64,000 bases of DNA from Gallionella sp. (GCA_017880865.1 JADGRL010000002.1:1-64000), one strand, 5' to 3'; counted from the first letter of the stretch, positions 34,239 to 43,662 are shown. A program made the numbers and translations. The notes: generated by a model from the letters alone, not told the origin.

Positions 34239-34481
34239 ATGTTTACAGCCGCACTACGCCGCTCCGGCGGTTCGTTGATCATTACCATTCCTCAAGCCTA
34301 TGTCGAGCAAAACCATCTGGGTGCGGGTAGCCGTGTCGCCCTGGAAATTGCCGGGGATGAGCTGAAATTGAAACCGGCAAGACAGCGCGCGACTCTTTCC
34401 GAACTACTCGCCGCCACGCCTAAGGGCGCGGAACGGGTGCCGGGGTGGGATGAAATGCCTGCCGCCGGAAAAGAACTGTGA
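34239..34481 (+). CDS. mazE: MazE-like antitoxin (AbrB/SpoVT fold)
   Basis: An 80-residue protein whose N-terminal 45 residues form the swapped-hairpin AbrB/MazE fold: RRSGGSLIITIPQAYVEQNHLGAGS in order, then VALEIAGDELKLKPA. The C-terminal tail (residues 47-80) is flexible and acidic/hydrophobic, as expected for the toxin-binding arm. CAGGAGG lies nine bases upstream of the ATG. Its stop overlaps the toxin GTG start (GTGA), the usual coupling that ensures antitoxin excess. Confidence 0.88.
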   Translation: MFTAALRRSGGSLIITIPQAYVEQNHLGAGSRVALEIAGDELKLKPARQRATLSELLAATPKGAERVPGWDEMPAAGKEL

Positions 34482-34825
34482 TACCCGAACGCGGCGACAT
34501 CCTGCATTTGCAGTTTGATCCCACCAGCGGTAAGGAAATGCGCGGAGATCACTTTTGTCTGGTTGTCTCGCCCAAGGCATTCAACAAGCGCTTCCAGCTT
34601 GTCATGGTTTGCCCCATCTCGGGCGGTTCGGCAGCCGTGGCGCGCGATACGGGTTTCCTGATTTCCTTGATGGGTCTCGGCCTGAAAACCGATGGCTGCG
34701 TCCATGTGCATCAGGTGAAGACGCTGGACTGGACTATGCGCAAAGCCAAGCGGATCGAGAAAGCGCCTGACGAAATCGTGCAGCAAATCCTGAATTGCTT
34801 GGTTGCCGTACTTGAAGATCAGTAG
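34478..34825 (+). CDS. mazF: MazF/PemK-family mRNA interferase toxin
   Basis: A 115-residue endoribonuclease toxin. The family pattern is clear: IPERGDILHLQFDPTSGKEM, RGDHFCLVVSP, VMVCPISGG and the C-terminal VHVHQVKTLDW with the following amphipathic helix. The GD in the first strand and the loop Arg used for RNA cleavage are present. The GTG start overlaps the antitoxin stop. The RNA site it cuts cannot be predicted from this reading. Confidence 0.9.
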   Translation: MIPERGDILHLQFDPTSGKEMRGDHFCLVVSPKAFNKRFQLVMVCPISGGSAAVARDTGFLISLMGLGLKTDGCVHVHQVKTLDWTMRKAKRIEKAPDEIVQQILNCLVAVLEDQ

Positions 34826-35000
34826 AAGGCCGTTGACAGTCGTATCTCGTTATCTCGTTCCCACGCGCTGTGTCACTGCCATTAAGTTAAGGGAACCTCT
34901 AACAATTTTATAACGTCATCCCCTTGTGCGCCGCCGAGTCGCGGAGACGGGCAAGCGAATTTGCCTTTTCTTATCTTAATTTTTGCGAAGCAAGAAATAA
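34826..35000. other. short gap with REP-like fragments
   Basis: No gene. It contains GTATCTCGTTATCTCGTTCCCACGCGCTG-type sequence (quoted only as a landmark near 34844), resembling one arm of a common palindromic repeat without its partner, and AT-rich DNA before the convergent DUF2442 stop. Confidence 0.4.
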
Positions 35001-35264
35001 TTACCCGCGTGCTATCAGTGGAAACGCTGCCGGGTTATAAATAGATTCAACATCCAAATCCACATCCAGTTCTGGCCAGTACAAATGATGGGGCTGCGGT
35101 AATTCAACGTGCATCAACTTGCCGATGGGCGCTTCCGCAAACCAGGGAAAATCCTTGAATGCAACAAACAACTCATCGTCCCCGAGTAGGAGCCAGAACC
35201 CTTGCCGTGAGACATTGGTTACTTCAGCTTCCGAAATGTTGCTGCCAAGCTGTGCGTATGTCAT
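35001..35264 (-). CDS. DUF2442 domain protein
   Basis: An 87-residue protein in the DUF2442 pattern: VTNVSRQGFWLLLGDDELFVAFKDFPWF, then a short LYWPELDVDLDVESI tail (given in pieces). DUF2442 proteins usually sit beside DUF4160 proteins, as here, and the pair has been proposed as a toxin-antitoxin-like module without firm function. GAGGAG seven bases upstream selects the ATG at 35264 over one at 35270. It overlaps the end of the DUF4160 gene by 41 bases. Confidence 0.8.
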   Translation of the reverse strand: MTYAQLGSNISEAEVTNVSRQGFWLLLGDDELFVAFKDFPWFAEAPIGKLMHVELPQPHHLYWPELDVDLDVESIYNPAAFPLIARG

Positions 35265-35463
35265 GTTCATGCTCCTCAATAAGCGCCTGCGATTGCCGTA
35301 ACGTTTTTCTGCTCAGACCGATGTTCTGTGCAAGCGCGATCTGTGGCTCAATCCAGAACTTGGCTTCTCCCTCCGCATGATTGACATGCACATGTAGGCG
35401 AGACTCTTCACGAGAGAAGAAAAAGAAGCGAAATCCGTATGCCCGGAAAATAGTAGGTGCCAT
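35224..35463 (-). CDS. DUF4160 domain protein
   Basis: A 79-residue protein from the ATG at 35463 (MAPTIFRAYG). DUF4160 landmarks are the FRFFFFSREE strand, the paired His in LHVHVNHAEGEAKFW, and a C-terminal helical region LIEEHEHDI. The HVHV motif could bind metal, but no activity is established for the family. It is the upstream member of the overlapping DUF4160/DUF2442 pair. A nine-codon extension upstream is not favoured. Confidence 0.8.
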   Translation of the reverse strand: MAPTIFRAYGFRFFFFSREESRLHVHVNHAEGEAKFWIEPQIALAQNIGLSRKTLRQSQALIEEHEHDIRTAWQQHFGS

Positions 35464-35572
35464 ATGCTTATGATAACACCCGTAAACCATTCGGCGGAAC
35501 AGCCCCTCAGCGGGTTATGCATGACGCAAAATGGAAATGAGTTTGACGCACACACACCCTTCACCCATCAAC

Positions 35573-36952
35573 TCACCGTCCCGCCACCGTCATGCCTTCC
35601 ACCAGAATCGAGCCGCACTGTTTCGAGCCTTGCACCAGCACGTCGTTGCCGACCGCGACGATGTTGCGGAACATGTCTTTTAAATTTCCGGCGATCGTGA
35701 TTTCCTGCACCGGATATTGGATCTCGCCGTGCTCAACCCAGAAACCGGCCGCGCCGCGCGAATAGTCGCCGGTCACGGCGTTCACGCCTTGGCCCAGCAA
35801 TTCGGTGACGAGCAGGCCGCGTCCCATTTGTTTCAGCAGTCCGGCAAAATCCAGTTCGCCCGACTGCAGAATCAAATTGTGACTGCCGCCCGCGTTGCCG
35901 GTGGTGTGCAGACCGAGCTTGCGCGCGGAATAGGAGCCAAGAAAATAACCGCGCAACACGCCGTTTTCGACGATCACGCGGCGCTGTGTTTGCACGCCTT
36001 CATCGTCGAACGGGCTGGAACCCAGACCTTTACGAATATCCGGCACATCGACGATATTGATGTGCGGCGCGAAGATTTGCTGATCCATCTGATCGAGCAA
36101 AAATGTGGACTTGCGATACAGGCTGCCGCCGCTGACCGCACCGACAAAGCTGCCTAACAGGCCGGATGAGATCGGCGCCTCGAACAACACCGGTACTTGC
36201 ATGGTTTTGAGCTGTCGCGCGTTCAGGCGGCGCACGGTGCGTTCGGCAGCGATGCGACCAAGTTGCCGCGCATCCATTAATTCTCTGGCATCTCGCGCCA
36301 CCGCGTACCAGTAGTCGCGCTCCATCGCGTCGTCCTGCCCGGCGATCACCGCGCAACTGAGACTGTGCCTCGACGTGGGAAAGCCGCCGATGAAACCCAG
36401 GCTGTTGGCGGTAATGAATTGCGCCTCGTGCAGGTTGACGGTCGCGCCTTCTGAATTGCTGATGCGCGCATCCGTATCGAGCGCGGCCTGTTCGCATTGT
36501 TTCGCTAATTCAATCGCGGCATCGACCGGCAAGTCCCACGGATGATACAAGTCCATGTCCGGGCAATCGCGTGCCAGCCTATCTGCATCCGGCAGACCCG
36601 AGCAATCATCTTTGGCGGTATAGCGCGCGATGGACAAAGCCGCATCCACCGTGTCGCGAACCGCTTGCGGCGAAAAATCCGAGGTGCTGGCATTGCCGCG
36701 TTGCTGGCCGAGATAGGTCGTGATGCTCAGGCCTTTGTCGCGGTTGTATTCGATGGTCTCGACTTCGCCTTGGCGCACCGTGACGGACTGGCCGAAACCG
36801 ACCGACACTTCGGCTGCGGCAGCCGATGCACCGCGTTGTTTGGCGTAGTCCAGCATGTCTTGCGCGATGTTGCGCAGGTTGTCGGCAGAATGGGAGAACC
36901 GGCCTTGAGCGGGGTCAAAGGGACGGAGTGCAGAAGTTACCAAGGTATTCAT
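35573..36952 (-). CDS. pmbA: TldE/PmbA-type metalloprotease subunit
   Basis: A 459-residue cytosolic protein of the TldD/PmbA family, which with TldD matures or degrades small peptides. The N-terminal EVSVGFGQSVTVRQGEVETIEY and the C-terminal GVNAVTGDYSRGAAGFWVE patterns identify the PmbA branch. The ATG at 36952 is used; a TTG lies two codons earlier. Residues about 9-17 (ALRPFDPAQG) are encoded by a short dispersed repeat and look like an insertion in the N-terminus. It is divergent from darP, its usual neighbour in betaproteobacteria. Confidence 0.92.
   Translation of the reverse strand: MNTLVTSALRPFDPAQGRFSHSADNLRNIAQDMLDYAKQRGASAAAAEVSVGFGQSVTVRQGEVETIEYNRDKGLSITTYLGQQRGNASTSDFSPQAVRDTVDAALSIARYTAKDDCSGLPDADRLARDCPDMDLYHPWDLPVDAAIELAKQCEQAALDTDARISNSEGATVNLHEAQFITANSLGFIGGFPTSRHSLSCAVIAGQDDAMERDYWYAVARDARELMDARQLGRIAAERTVRRLNARQLKTMQVPVLFEAPISSGLLGSFVGAVSGGSLYRKSTFLLDQMDQQIFAPHINIVDVPDIRKGLGSSPFDDEGVQTQRRVIVENGVLRGYFLGSYSARKLGLHTTGNAGGSHNLILQSGELDFAGLLKQMGRGLLVTELLGQGVNAVTGDYSRGAAGFWVEHGEIQYPVQEITIAGNLKDMFRNIVAVGNDVLVQGSKQCGSILVEGMTVAGR
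36899..36926. repeat. short repeat inside pmbA start region
   Basis: CCTTGAGCGGGGTCAAAGGG, read on the minus strand, encodes PFDPAQG. It resembles the CCTGAGCCCAGTCGAAGGG copy in bpt (41586-41605) and belongs to a widely seen class of short intergenic repeats that occasionally enter coding frames. Here it adds residues near the PmbA N-terminus. Confidence 0.55.
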
Positions 36953-37019
36953 AAGCAAAGCGAAGAATTAGCGAAAGGCGGTATCATAGCAGCATCGCAC
37001 TGACTCCTTGATAACCAGA

Positions 37020-37063
37020 CTCATTAAGAGCTGGCTCATTAAGGCACAACTCATTAAGGCCAA
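37020..37063 (+). repeat. 15-bp tandem repeat before darP
   Basis: CTCATTAAG recurs at 37020, 37035 and 37050, a strict 15-base period, in the leader just upstream of the darP ATG. The period is a multiple of three and the frame is open upstream (LIK repeated every five codons), but the ATG at 37077 fits the family better. Confidence 0.75.
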
Positions 37064-37076
37064 GCACATTACTGTT

Positions 37077-37781
37077 ATGAACAAGCACAAAAAAGACCAC
37101 GACGAAGACGAGCCGCTGCATATCCATCTGGGAGATGACGAGGACGAAGACGAACATGAAAACGGCGAGCTGGATGATGATGCCGAGAAGCATGACGATG
37201 ATGGCGTAGAAGTCATCCGGCCCCAGACGCGCAACATTAATAGCTCATCTACCCGGGGACGCGGCCTGCGCAACCAGCCCGTGGCCGAGGAAGAGGAAGA
37301 ACTGCCGCCGAGCAAGACCAAAATCAAGAAGCAGATGCACGAGTTGCGCGACCTCGGTGAGGAGCTGACCGAGCTGGGTAAGGATCAACTCGCACAGCTC
37401 GACATCCCGGAAAATTTGCGCGATGCGATACGCGCGATGAAAAGCATCAATTCTTTTGGCGCGAAACGCCGCCAGATGCAATATATCGGCAAGCTGATGC
37501 GCGACGTGGATACCGCGCCGATACTGGCCAAGCTGGATGCGTGGAAAGGCAAGTCGCAGCATCACATCGCCTACATGCACCAACTGGAACGCTGGCGCGA
37601 CCGGCTGATGGATAACGACAGCGCGTTGACCGAATTGCTCGCCGCGCATCCAGAGGCCGATGCGCAACGACTGCGCACGCTGATACGCAACGCGCAAAAG
37701 GAAGTTGAAGCCGGCAAGCCGCCTAAAAATTTCCGCGAGATTTTTCAGGTACTGCGCGACATTATTCCCGAACCAACGTAA
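37077..37781 (+). CDS. darP: DarP (YjgA, DUF615) ribosome maturation factor
   Basis: A 234-residue protein that binds pre-50S particles and helps late large-subunit assembly, as known for E. coli DarP. It has an acidic, low-complexity lead (residues 1-85 rich in Asp, Glu and His) then the DUF615 helical bundle: PPSKTKIKKQMHELRDLG, MKSINSFGAKRRQMQYIGKLMR and the closing ALRTLIRNAQKE-type helix. The acidic lead is longer than in E. coli. It is divergent from pmbA and 15 bases before the esterase gene. Confidence 0.9.
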   Translation: MNKHKKDHDEDEPLHIHLGDDEDEDEHENGELDDDAEKHDDDGVEVIRPQTRNINSSSTRGRGLRNQPVAEEEEELPPSKTKIKKQMHELRDLGEELTELGKDQLAQLDIPENLRDAIRAMKSINSFGAKRRQMQYIGKLMRDVDTAPILAKLDAWKGKSQHHIAYMHQLERWRDRLMDNDSALTELLAAHPEADAQRLRTLIRNAQKEVEAGKPPKNFREIFQVLRDIIPEPT

Positions 37782-37796
37782 AGAACCAACGTAAAA

Positions 37797-38462
37797 ATGG
37801 CCAGCAATCCTTCACCGATCATTTTACAAACCGGCAAGCAACCCAAGCACAGCGTCATCTGGCTGCATGGCTTGGGCGCGGACGGACACGATTTTGTGCC
37901 GATCGCCGACGAGTTGAAGCTCCCGGTCGCGGTGCGTTATATCTTCCCTCACGCGCCGATGCGCCCGGTCACGATCAACGGCGGATTTGTGATGCGCGCC
38001 TGGTACGACATTGCCGGGCAGAGCATCGATGCGCAACAGGATGAGGCCGGGATACGCGCATCGCAATCATTGGTGGAAGCCCTGATCGATCAGGAAGTGG
38101 CGCACGACATCGCACCGCAGAATATTTTCCTGGCCGGTTTTTCTCAGGGCGGAGCCATCGCGCTGCACACCGCATTGCGCCAGACCGTACCGTTGGCTGG
38201 CGTGCTGGCGCTCTCGACTTATTTGCCGTTGGCGGAAAGCGTGCCTGGCGAATTGCAGGGACAGTCCAAGACATCCCCCGTTTTTATGGCGCACGGACGC
38301 AGCGATCCGGTGGTCCCTTATGCGCTCGGGGTGGCTTCAAGAGATGCGCTGCTGGAATTCGGCTATGCGGTGGAATGGCATGAATACGCGATGCAACATT
38401 CGGTGTGTGATGCGGAATTGCGGGATATCGAGGCTTGGTTTAAAAATAAAATCGGTGTTTGA
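37797..38462 (+). CDS. alpha/beta-hydrolase carboxylesterase
   Basis: A 221-residue cytosolic esterase of the phospholipase/carboxylesterase family (as in Pseudomonas EstB/carboxylesterase II). The oxyanion segment is VIWLHGLGADGHDF, the nucleophile elbow GFSQGGAI, the acid in GRSDPVVPYA, and the catalytic His in MQHSVCDAE, so the triad is complete. There is no signal peptide. It follows darP by 15 bases and probably shares its transcript. The physiological substrate is unknown. Confidence 0.9.
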   Translation: MASNPSPIILQTGKQPKHSVIWLHGLGADGHDFVPIADELKLPVAVRYIFPHAPMRPVTINGGFVMRAWYDIAGQSIDAQQDEAGIRASQSLVEALIDQEVAHDIAPQNIFLAGFSQGGAIALHTALRQTVPLAGVLALSTYLPLAESVPGELQGQSKTSPVFMAHGRSDPVVPYALGVASRDALLEFGYAVEWHEYAMQHSVCDAELRDIEAWFKNKIGV

Positions 38463-38502
38463 GGATTGAGATAAAAGTAGAGCAGCGGTTCTTTCAGAAT
38501 CG

Positions 38503-40029
38503 TCAGTCCTCACCAACTTCCTGCACAACAAGCTTGAATTTCGCCAAATCATAATCAAGGCCTTTTTCTTGCAATCCGCTGGGGATCAACAGATAATTTA
38601 TTCCGTCCAGCTGGATTTTCAAGCTGCGATTGACGGTAAATGTATCCGCCCGCATCAGCAATAACTGAGTATCCACGGGAACCCCCCCATTTTTTTGATA
38701 AAGCCACAGCGCGGGCTGGTCGTCTCCTGGCTCGTTTCCATTCAGGTTCAGGGTTACACCGGCAACCTGATTGGCCAGAGTTTCCGCGCCTGCATGCAGT
38801 TGGTTATCGTCATCGCGCAGCAAACGCCGCACCACTGCTACTCCCCAGTGTGGCACTCCATCAGGCTGTATACCGAGCAAGCTGCCGATGCCGACCCCCT
38901 CGCTACCATGGGGAGGCAAGGCGACGCTAAATCCACCGGCACTGATCTCCTCGGTCATCCAGCGTACTGGCTCCTCTTCGTCGAACTTCGGCCATGCATC
39001 GGTGCGTTCAACCACCTTGTCAAAACCGTTCACCACGCTCAACGTGATGTTGGCCAAGTGTCTCACATTGCGGCGCACGGGAGGAGCCATCAAATAACCC
39101 AGCAGGGTCTGGGCGGCTCTGGCAACCACTGCCGCTTCATAACTGCCGCCCAGATTGATTTCGTCGGGAACAATATTTTTATTCAGTACTTTCATCAAGT
39201 CTTCCAACTTGGCTTGCATCGTCGGCATGCTGACAAAAAGCATGGATGGATGAGTGGTAGCCCCCAAGTTAATGCGGGCGGGTTCGTCCGGACGATCCAA
39301 GTCAAAACTGAGGCGGCTGTATTGGTCTAGTTGCACGTGCATGTCGATGGTAGCGCAATACTGGCCTAAGATGCGCTCCGTCAAATGTATCGACAATGGA
39401 CTTAGGGAGCTGAGTCCAATTTCATACCATACCATCAGACGTCCCACCTCGAATTTCACCGACGTGCTGCCTGCCACACTGGCATAGCGATTGACCGGCG
39501 TATCCAGATATTGTTGCTGCTCGGCATGTTTGTACACCTGCGCGAGATTATTCCAAAACGTCTTGTCTATCGGGCCATAGTGCGCACAAACAAATTTCAT
39601 TTGCATGATCATCGCGTAGATCGTGCGCGCTGCCAGCAACGGTACTTGCGCCTTGATGGCACTGCTGCCTTTTTCTCCGTTGCAATAATGGCTGAACACC
39701 GTGAAATAAGCGTTGGCGGTCTGACTGGACCAATTGTTTAGTGCCGACCACAAACGATTTTCCTGGAATTTGCCGAGCTCGAACGGCGTGAAATACTCGC
39801 GTGCCAACTTCCTCACAAAAGGCTGGGAAGCCTCATCAAACATGCGCAACACGGCAAGCTGGTGGTCGAGCTTGAATTCGGCATGTCTCGACACCAGTTC
39901 TATCCACTCGGCTAGTTCCATGAGCGACTTGAACGCGTCATTCTTCGGCAAATCGTCCAGCAATGCTTGCACAGACTTGATATCTGCCAAGGGATGATCG
40001 GATTTTTTTCCAAATATTGCAGTTAACAT
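38503..40029 (-). CDS. unrecognised 508-residue protein, possible PilZ-like C-terminus
   Basis: I do not recognise a named family. The N-terminal 350 residues are mainly helical with no signal peptide and no membrane segment. From about residue 370 the protein switches to beta-rich sequence: TEEISAGGFSVALP, a loop with VGIGSLLGI, then WGVAVVRRLL and HAGAETLANQ. This order (S-x-G-G strand, G-x-x-L-G-I strand, W-x-V-x-V strand, G-x-E) recalls PilZ-type barrels, although the usual RxxxR is not evident. It stands alone between two plus-strand blocks. A role linked to c-di-GMP or pili is only a guess. Confidence 0.7.
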   Translation of the reverse strand: MLTAIFGKKSDHPLADIKSVQALLDDLPKNDAFKSLMELAEWIELVSRHAEFKLDHQLAVLRMFDEASQPFVRKLAREYFTPFELGKFQENRLWSALNNWSSQTANAYFTVFSHYCNGEKGSSAIKAQVPLLAARTIYAMIMQMKFVCAHYGPIDKTFWNNLAQVYKHAEQQQYLDTPVNRYASVAGSTSVKFEVGRLMVWYEIGLSSLSPLSIHLTERILGQYCATIDMHVQLDQYSRLSFDLDRPDEPARINLGATTHPSMLFVSMPTMQAKLEDLMKVLNKNIVPDEINLGGSYEAAVVARAAQTLLGYLMAPPVRRNVRHLANITLSVVNGFDKVVERTDAWPKFDEEEPVRWMTEEISAGGFSVALPPHGSEGVGIGSLLGIQPDGVPHWGVAVVRRLLRDDDNQLHAGAETLANQVAGVTLNLNGNEPGDDQPALWLYQKNGGVPVDTQLLLMRADTFTVNRSLKIQLDGINYLLIPSGLQEKGLDYDLAKFKLVVQEVGED

Positions 40030-40112
40030 TTACGCCTCAAAAGCCAATGACTTCTATATATGTCAATATAACCACAAAATACCCTCAATGAACAGATGCA
40101 CAAAGGATTATC

Positions 40113-40808
40113 TTGATTCCGTGGTTAGCCGATGACACCCCCTTTCCTCCTTTCGAGTGCGCACTGCGCTCGCCCAATGGCCTGCTCGCGGCAGGCGGTG
40201 ACCTGTCCGAGCGCCGTCTGCTGCAGGCTTATCGGCACGGAATATTCCCTTGGTTCAATCCTGGCGATCCGATATTGTGGTGGAGCCCAGATCCACGCAT
40301 GGTGCTGATCCCGTGCGAATTCAAGCTCTCGCGCTCGCTCACAAAAATACTGCGCAACAGCGATTATGAAGTTCGCGTCGATACATCCTTCGAGCAGGTG
40401 ATGCGAGCCTGCGCCGCTCCACGGGATGGACACAGCGGAACATGGATAAATGAGGACATGATTGCGGCGTATTGTGCGCTGCATAGTCTGGGGTACGCGC
40501 ATTCAGTGGAAACCTGGATGGACGGCAAACTCGTAGGCGGACTCTATGGGATGGCGCTGGGCCGGATGTTCTACGGCGAATCGATGTTTAGCACGGTCAG
40601 CAACGCCTCGAAAATCGCGCTGGCGCATCTCGCACGGCAACTTGAACGCTGGCAGTTCGGCATGATCGATTGCCAGATGAACACGCCCCACCTCGCCACA
40701 CTCGGCGCACGCGAAATTCAACGCAGCGAATTTATCGCTCGGCTGCAAGAATTGGTACACTGTGAACCGGCTATTAACTGGCAATTCGACACGGACCTTT
40801 TTGCATGA
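40113..40808 (+). CDS. aat: leucyl/phenylalanyl-tRNA-protein transferase
   Basis: A 231-residue enzyme adding Leu or Phe to N-terminal Lys or Arg for the N-end rule. Clear landmarks are [26 protein letters not shown] and [32 protein letters not shown], and [13 protein letters not shown] with [17 protein letters not shown] (given in pieces). The TTG start has AAAGGA upstream; no ATG precedes the conserved IPWL. Its last bases overlap bpt (ATGA), giving both N-end rule transferases in one operon. Confidence 0.94.
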   Translation: MIPWLADDTPFPPFECALRSPNGLLAAGGDLSERRLLQAYRHGIFPWFNPGDPILWWSPDPRMVLIPCEFKLSRSLTKILRNSDYEVRVDTSFEQVMRACAAPRDGHSGTWINEDMIAAYCALHSLGYAHSVETWMDGKLVGGLYGMALGRMFYGESMFSTVSNASKIALAHLARQLERWQFGMIDCQMNTPHLATLGAREIQRSEFIARLQELVHCEPAINWQFDTDLFA

Positions 40809-41728
40809 GCCAGCTCAACGACATTCCGCTAACCGCGCTGCATTTTTATCTGACCGCGCCCTATCCGTGCAGTTACCTGCCAGACATACTGGCGCGCTCG
40901 CAAGTGGCTACGCCCGCATTGCTAATCAGCACGCCTGTGTATTCGGAGCTTGTGCAACACGGCTTCCGGCGTAGCGGGACTTACACTTATCGGCCGCATT
41001 GCGATAATTGTCGTGCCTGTGTTCCGTTACGCATATCTGCCAAAGAGTTTTCGGTAAACCGTTCACAACGGCGCGCCTGGAAGCAACACGCGCATCTCGA
41101 TGCTACGCTGCACCCGCTGCAAGATAGCGCCGAATATTACGACCTCTATCAACGCTATCAGCGCGCGCGCCATCCGGACGGCGGCATGGATAATGACGAC
41201 CGCGAATCGTATCAAAGCTTTTTGCTGCAAAGTCATGTTGATACGCTGCTGGTGGAATTTCGTGAGCCATGCGACGGGACTGATGAAGCTGCTAGTCAAG
41301 TGGCTGGTTATCAGGACAGGCAAGGCGTACTGCGCATGGTCAGCGTGATCGACTTGCTCGGCGACGGCCTGTCCTCGGTGTATACCTTCTTTGATCCGGA
41401 TCTGCCTGGTGCGAGTTTGGGTGTTTACAATGTGTTGTGGCAAATCGAGCTGTGTCGCAAACTCAATCTGGATTTCGTCTATCTGGGCTACTGGATAGCA
41501 GCAAACCGTAAAATGGCTTACAAAATGCAATACCAGCCCGCGCAAGGCTTGCAGGACGGCAGTTGGAGATTACTCGACAAGCCTGTCCTGAGCCCAGTCG
41601 AAGGGCCTGACATGATGAAGCCATTAGCCGTCCGGCCAGGCCAGCAGCCAGAGAGCGTTGGGCCGGGCATCCGAAAGACGGTAGCCGAGTCGCATGTTAT
41701 AAACGCAGCCGAAGGGAAATCAGCTTGA
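40805..41728 (+). CDS. bpt: Bpt-type aspartate/glutamate leucyltransferase
   Basis: A 307-residue enzyme that puts Leu on N-terminal Asp or Glu. The N-terminal part has the Cys-rich [16 protein letters not shown] signature, and the core has [11 protein letters not shown] and [17 protein letters not shown]. Typical family length is about 235-250 residues. The last 55 or so residues (from about residue 258) are encoded by short repeats and are probably a fortuitous extension. The pair aat-bpt is coupled, and the stop overlaps a TTG start of the next gene. Confidence 0.92.
   Translation: MSQLNDIPLTALHFYLTAPYPCSYLPDILARSQVATPALLISTPVYSELVQHGFRRSGTYTYRPHCDNCRACVPLRISAKEFSVNRSQRRAWKQHAHLDATLHPLQDSAEYYDLYQRYQRARHPDGGMDNDDRESYQSFLLQSHVDTLLVEFREPCDGTDEAASQVAGYQDRQGVLRMVSVIDLLGDGLSSVYTFFDPDLPGASLGVYNVLWQIELCRKLNLDFVYLGYWIAANRKMAYKMQYQPAQGLQDGSWRLLDKPVLSPVEGPDMMKPLAVRPGQQPESVGPGIRKTVAESHVINAAEGKSA
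41586..41700. repeat. compound repeat extending the bpt C-terminus
   Basis: 41586-41605 (CCTGAGCCCAGTCGAAGGG) matches the short repeat in pmbA. 41618-41700 resembles, in inverted orientation, the hairpin repeat of 53618 and 57120: AAGCCATTAGCCG at one end and GAAAGACGGTAGCCGAGTCGC at the other. Together they supply most of the atypical Bpt tail. Confidence 0.6.
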
Positions 41729-42618
41729 AGACACGTTTGGGCATTTTCATATTTGCACTGCTTTCATTACCACTGGCTGGATGGTTCTTGAGTGGCAAGG
41801 AATGGAGTGAGCTCTTCGCCGACAGTTCATCGGTGCCTGCGAACATTCCGGCGACGTTGCTCACCACGCTGATGCTGTTGGGCTATGTGTTTCTCAGTAA
41901 TCACATGATTAAGCTGAACACCGGCAGCAACCCGCTCAGGCTTCAGGGAAACTATTTTCTGGCGATGGCGGCAGTGAGTGCCGCGCTTGGCTGGTTGCTG
42001 GCCTACTTGAACCTGTTTTCAGCCAGCTGGGCAATTGAACAAGGCCACCCCGCCGTGCAGCTGTTGCTTTACACCCCGTTGTTCGCCTTGCTGGCACCTG
42101 CCGTACTCAGTACCCGCGCGCTGCTCGGTTCATTTCCCGGTTTACTCAAACGTTTGGCGCACGGCATCCCGCTGCCTTCACATGACGGCGAAATGCTCGC
42201 TTTCAGCCTCGTGTTTATCGCCGTGCTGGGGCTGCTAGGTGGAGCAGCATGGCCTGCGGGATTAAGCGGGCTGTTGTGGGTTGCACCGCTGCTGTTGCTG
42301 GTTGCGCTGCAACAGTTGTGGCATGAGGATACGATTTTTTCCGGTCTAAAATCCGGCGATTGGGGGCGCGTGATTTGCGCCGCGCTGGCCGGAGTTATCA
42401 CCTGCAATCTCGCCGTGATCACGTATCAAACCAATGGCGGCGGACTGGAAATTAATCTGCCCAACCCGCTGCTTGAACAACTCGGCTTCGCAGTATTCGG
42501 TTTGCTGTGCTTGCAGCTCGGTGATGTCGTCGCGGTAAACTGGCGCGGAAAAAAACGCAACGCGCAGTTCCAGCAAAAGAAAAAGTTTCCGATCCCTGTC
42601 ATTGTTAAAAAAAAATAA
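41725..42618 (+). CDS. multi-pass membrane protein of unknown function
   Basis: A 297-residue inner-membrane protein with about eight hydrophobic segments: residues 5-22, 40-60, 75-97, 108-130, 155-180, 183-200, 215-235 and 250-272. The tail is strongly basic and cytosolic ([12 protein letters not shown] and a final KKK). I do not recognise a family. It begins with TTG overlapping the bpt stop and ends three bases before pyrD, so it is co-transcribed with aat-bpt and pyrD. No catalytic motif is apparent. Confidence 0.75.
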   Translation: MKTRLGIFIFALLSLPLAGWFLSGKEWSELFADSSSVPANIPATLLTTLMLLGYVFLSNHMIKLNTGSNPLRLQGNYFLAMAAVSAALGWLLAYLNLFSASWAIEQGHPAVQLLLYTPLFALLAPAVLSTRALLGSFPGLLKRLAHGIPLPSHDGEMLAFSLVFIAVLGLLGGAAWPAGLSGLLWVAPLLLLVALQQLWHEDTIFSGLKSGDWGRVICAALAGVITCNLAVITYQTNGGGLEINLPNPLLEQLGFAVFGLLCLQLGDVVAVNWRGKKRNAQFQQKKKFPIPVIVKKK

Positions 42619-42621
42619 ACC

Positions 42622-43662
42622 ATGTATTCATTACTCCGTCCCGCGTTGTTCAAACTTGACCCAGAAACCGCGCACCACTTAACGCTCGGCGGCCTGAATG
42701 CCTTGTATTCATTAGGCTTGAGCGGCATCATTGCGCAGCACCCGGCCGCAGATCCGCGCACCGTGATGGGACTGACCTTCCCTAATCCGGTCGGTCTTGC
42801 TGCCGGGCTGGACAAGAATGGTGACTGCATAGACGGGCTGGCGACACTCGGTTTCGGCTTCATCGAAATAGGTACCATCACGCCGCTGCCGCAACCGGGC
42901 AACCCCAAGCCGCGCATGTTTCGTCTGCCCGAGGCACAGGCCATCATCAACCGGATGGGCTTCAATAATGACGGCGTGGACAAACTGGTCGAGAACGTGA
43001 AGCGCGCGGACTATCGCGGCATATTGGGCATCAATATCGGCAAGAATGCCGCCACGCCGATCGAGAATGCGGCTGAAGATTATCTGATCTGTTTGCGCAA
43101 AGTGTACGCACACGCCAGCTATGTCACCGTGAATATTTCCTCACCTAACACCAAGAATCTGCGCCAGCTGCAAGGCGAGGATGCGCTGAACAATCTGCTG
43201 TCGCAGCTCAAGGCCGAACAGCAAAAACTCGCAGACAAGCATGGAAAATATGTGCCCATCGTTTTGAAAATCGCGCCGGATATGGAGGCTGGGCAAGTTG
43301 TGCAAATCGCGCGTCTGCTGATGCAGCATTGCATCGACGGCGTGATCGCCACGAACACCACACTGTCACGCGAAGGCGTGGAAAATCTGAAGCATGGTAC
43401 CGAGACCGGCGGTCTCTCCGGTGCGCCAGTGCGCGATAAATCCACCGCCGTGATCCGTCAGCTGGCGGCTGAACTGCGAACTTGTGCCGAGCAAGGTCTA
43501 GGCAGTGCGTTGCCCATCATCGGCGTGGGCGGCATACTCAGCGGCGCGGACGCTGCCGAAAAGATTCACGCCGGCGCGGCATTGGTGCAGATATACAGCG
43601 GTTTGATTTATCGCGGTCCGGCGCTGGTAGCAGAAAGCTGCGCGGCAATGCGCACTATCTAG
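42622..43662 (+). CDS. pyrD: dihydroorotate dehydrogenase (quinone), class 2
   Basis: A 346-residue FMN enzyme at the inner membrane oxidising dihydroorotate to orotate with ubiquinone, fourth step of pyrimidine synthesis. The N-terminal amphipathic membrane-binding helices are present ([17 protein letters not shown]). FMN and substrate motifs are [35 protein letters not shown] with the class 2 catalytic Ser, GGLSGAPV and [11 protein letters not shown]. Length and motifs are standard for class 2. It ends the aat-bpt-membrane protein-pyrD block. Confidence 0.96.
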   Translation: MYSLLRPALFKLDPETAHHLTLGGLNALYSLGLSGIIAQHPAADPRTVMGLTFPNPVGLAAGLDKNGDCIDGLATLGFGFIEIGTITPLPQPGNPKPRMFRLPEAQAIINRMGFNNDGVDKLVENVKRADYRGILGINIGKNAATPIENAAEDYLICLRKVYAHASYVTVNISSPNTKNLRQLQGEDALNNLLSQLKAEQQKLADKHGKYVPIVLKIAPDMEAGQVVQIARLLMQHCIDGVIATNTTLSREGVENLKHGTETGGLSGAPVRDKSTAVIRQLAAELRTCAEQGLGSALPIIGVGGILSGADAAEKIHAGAALVQIYSGLIYRGPALVAESCAAMRTI

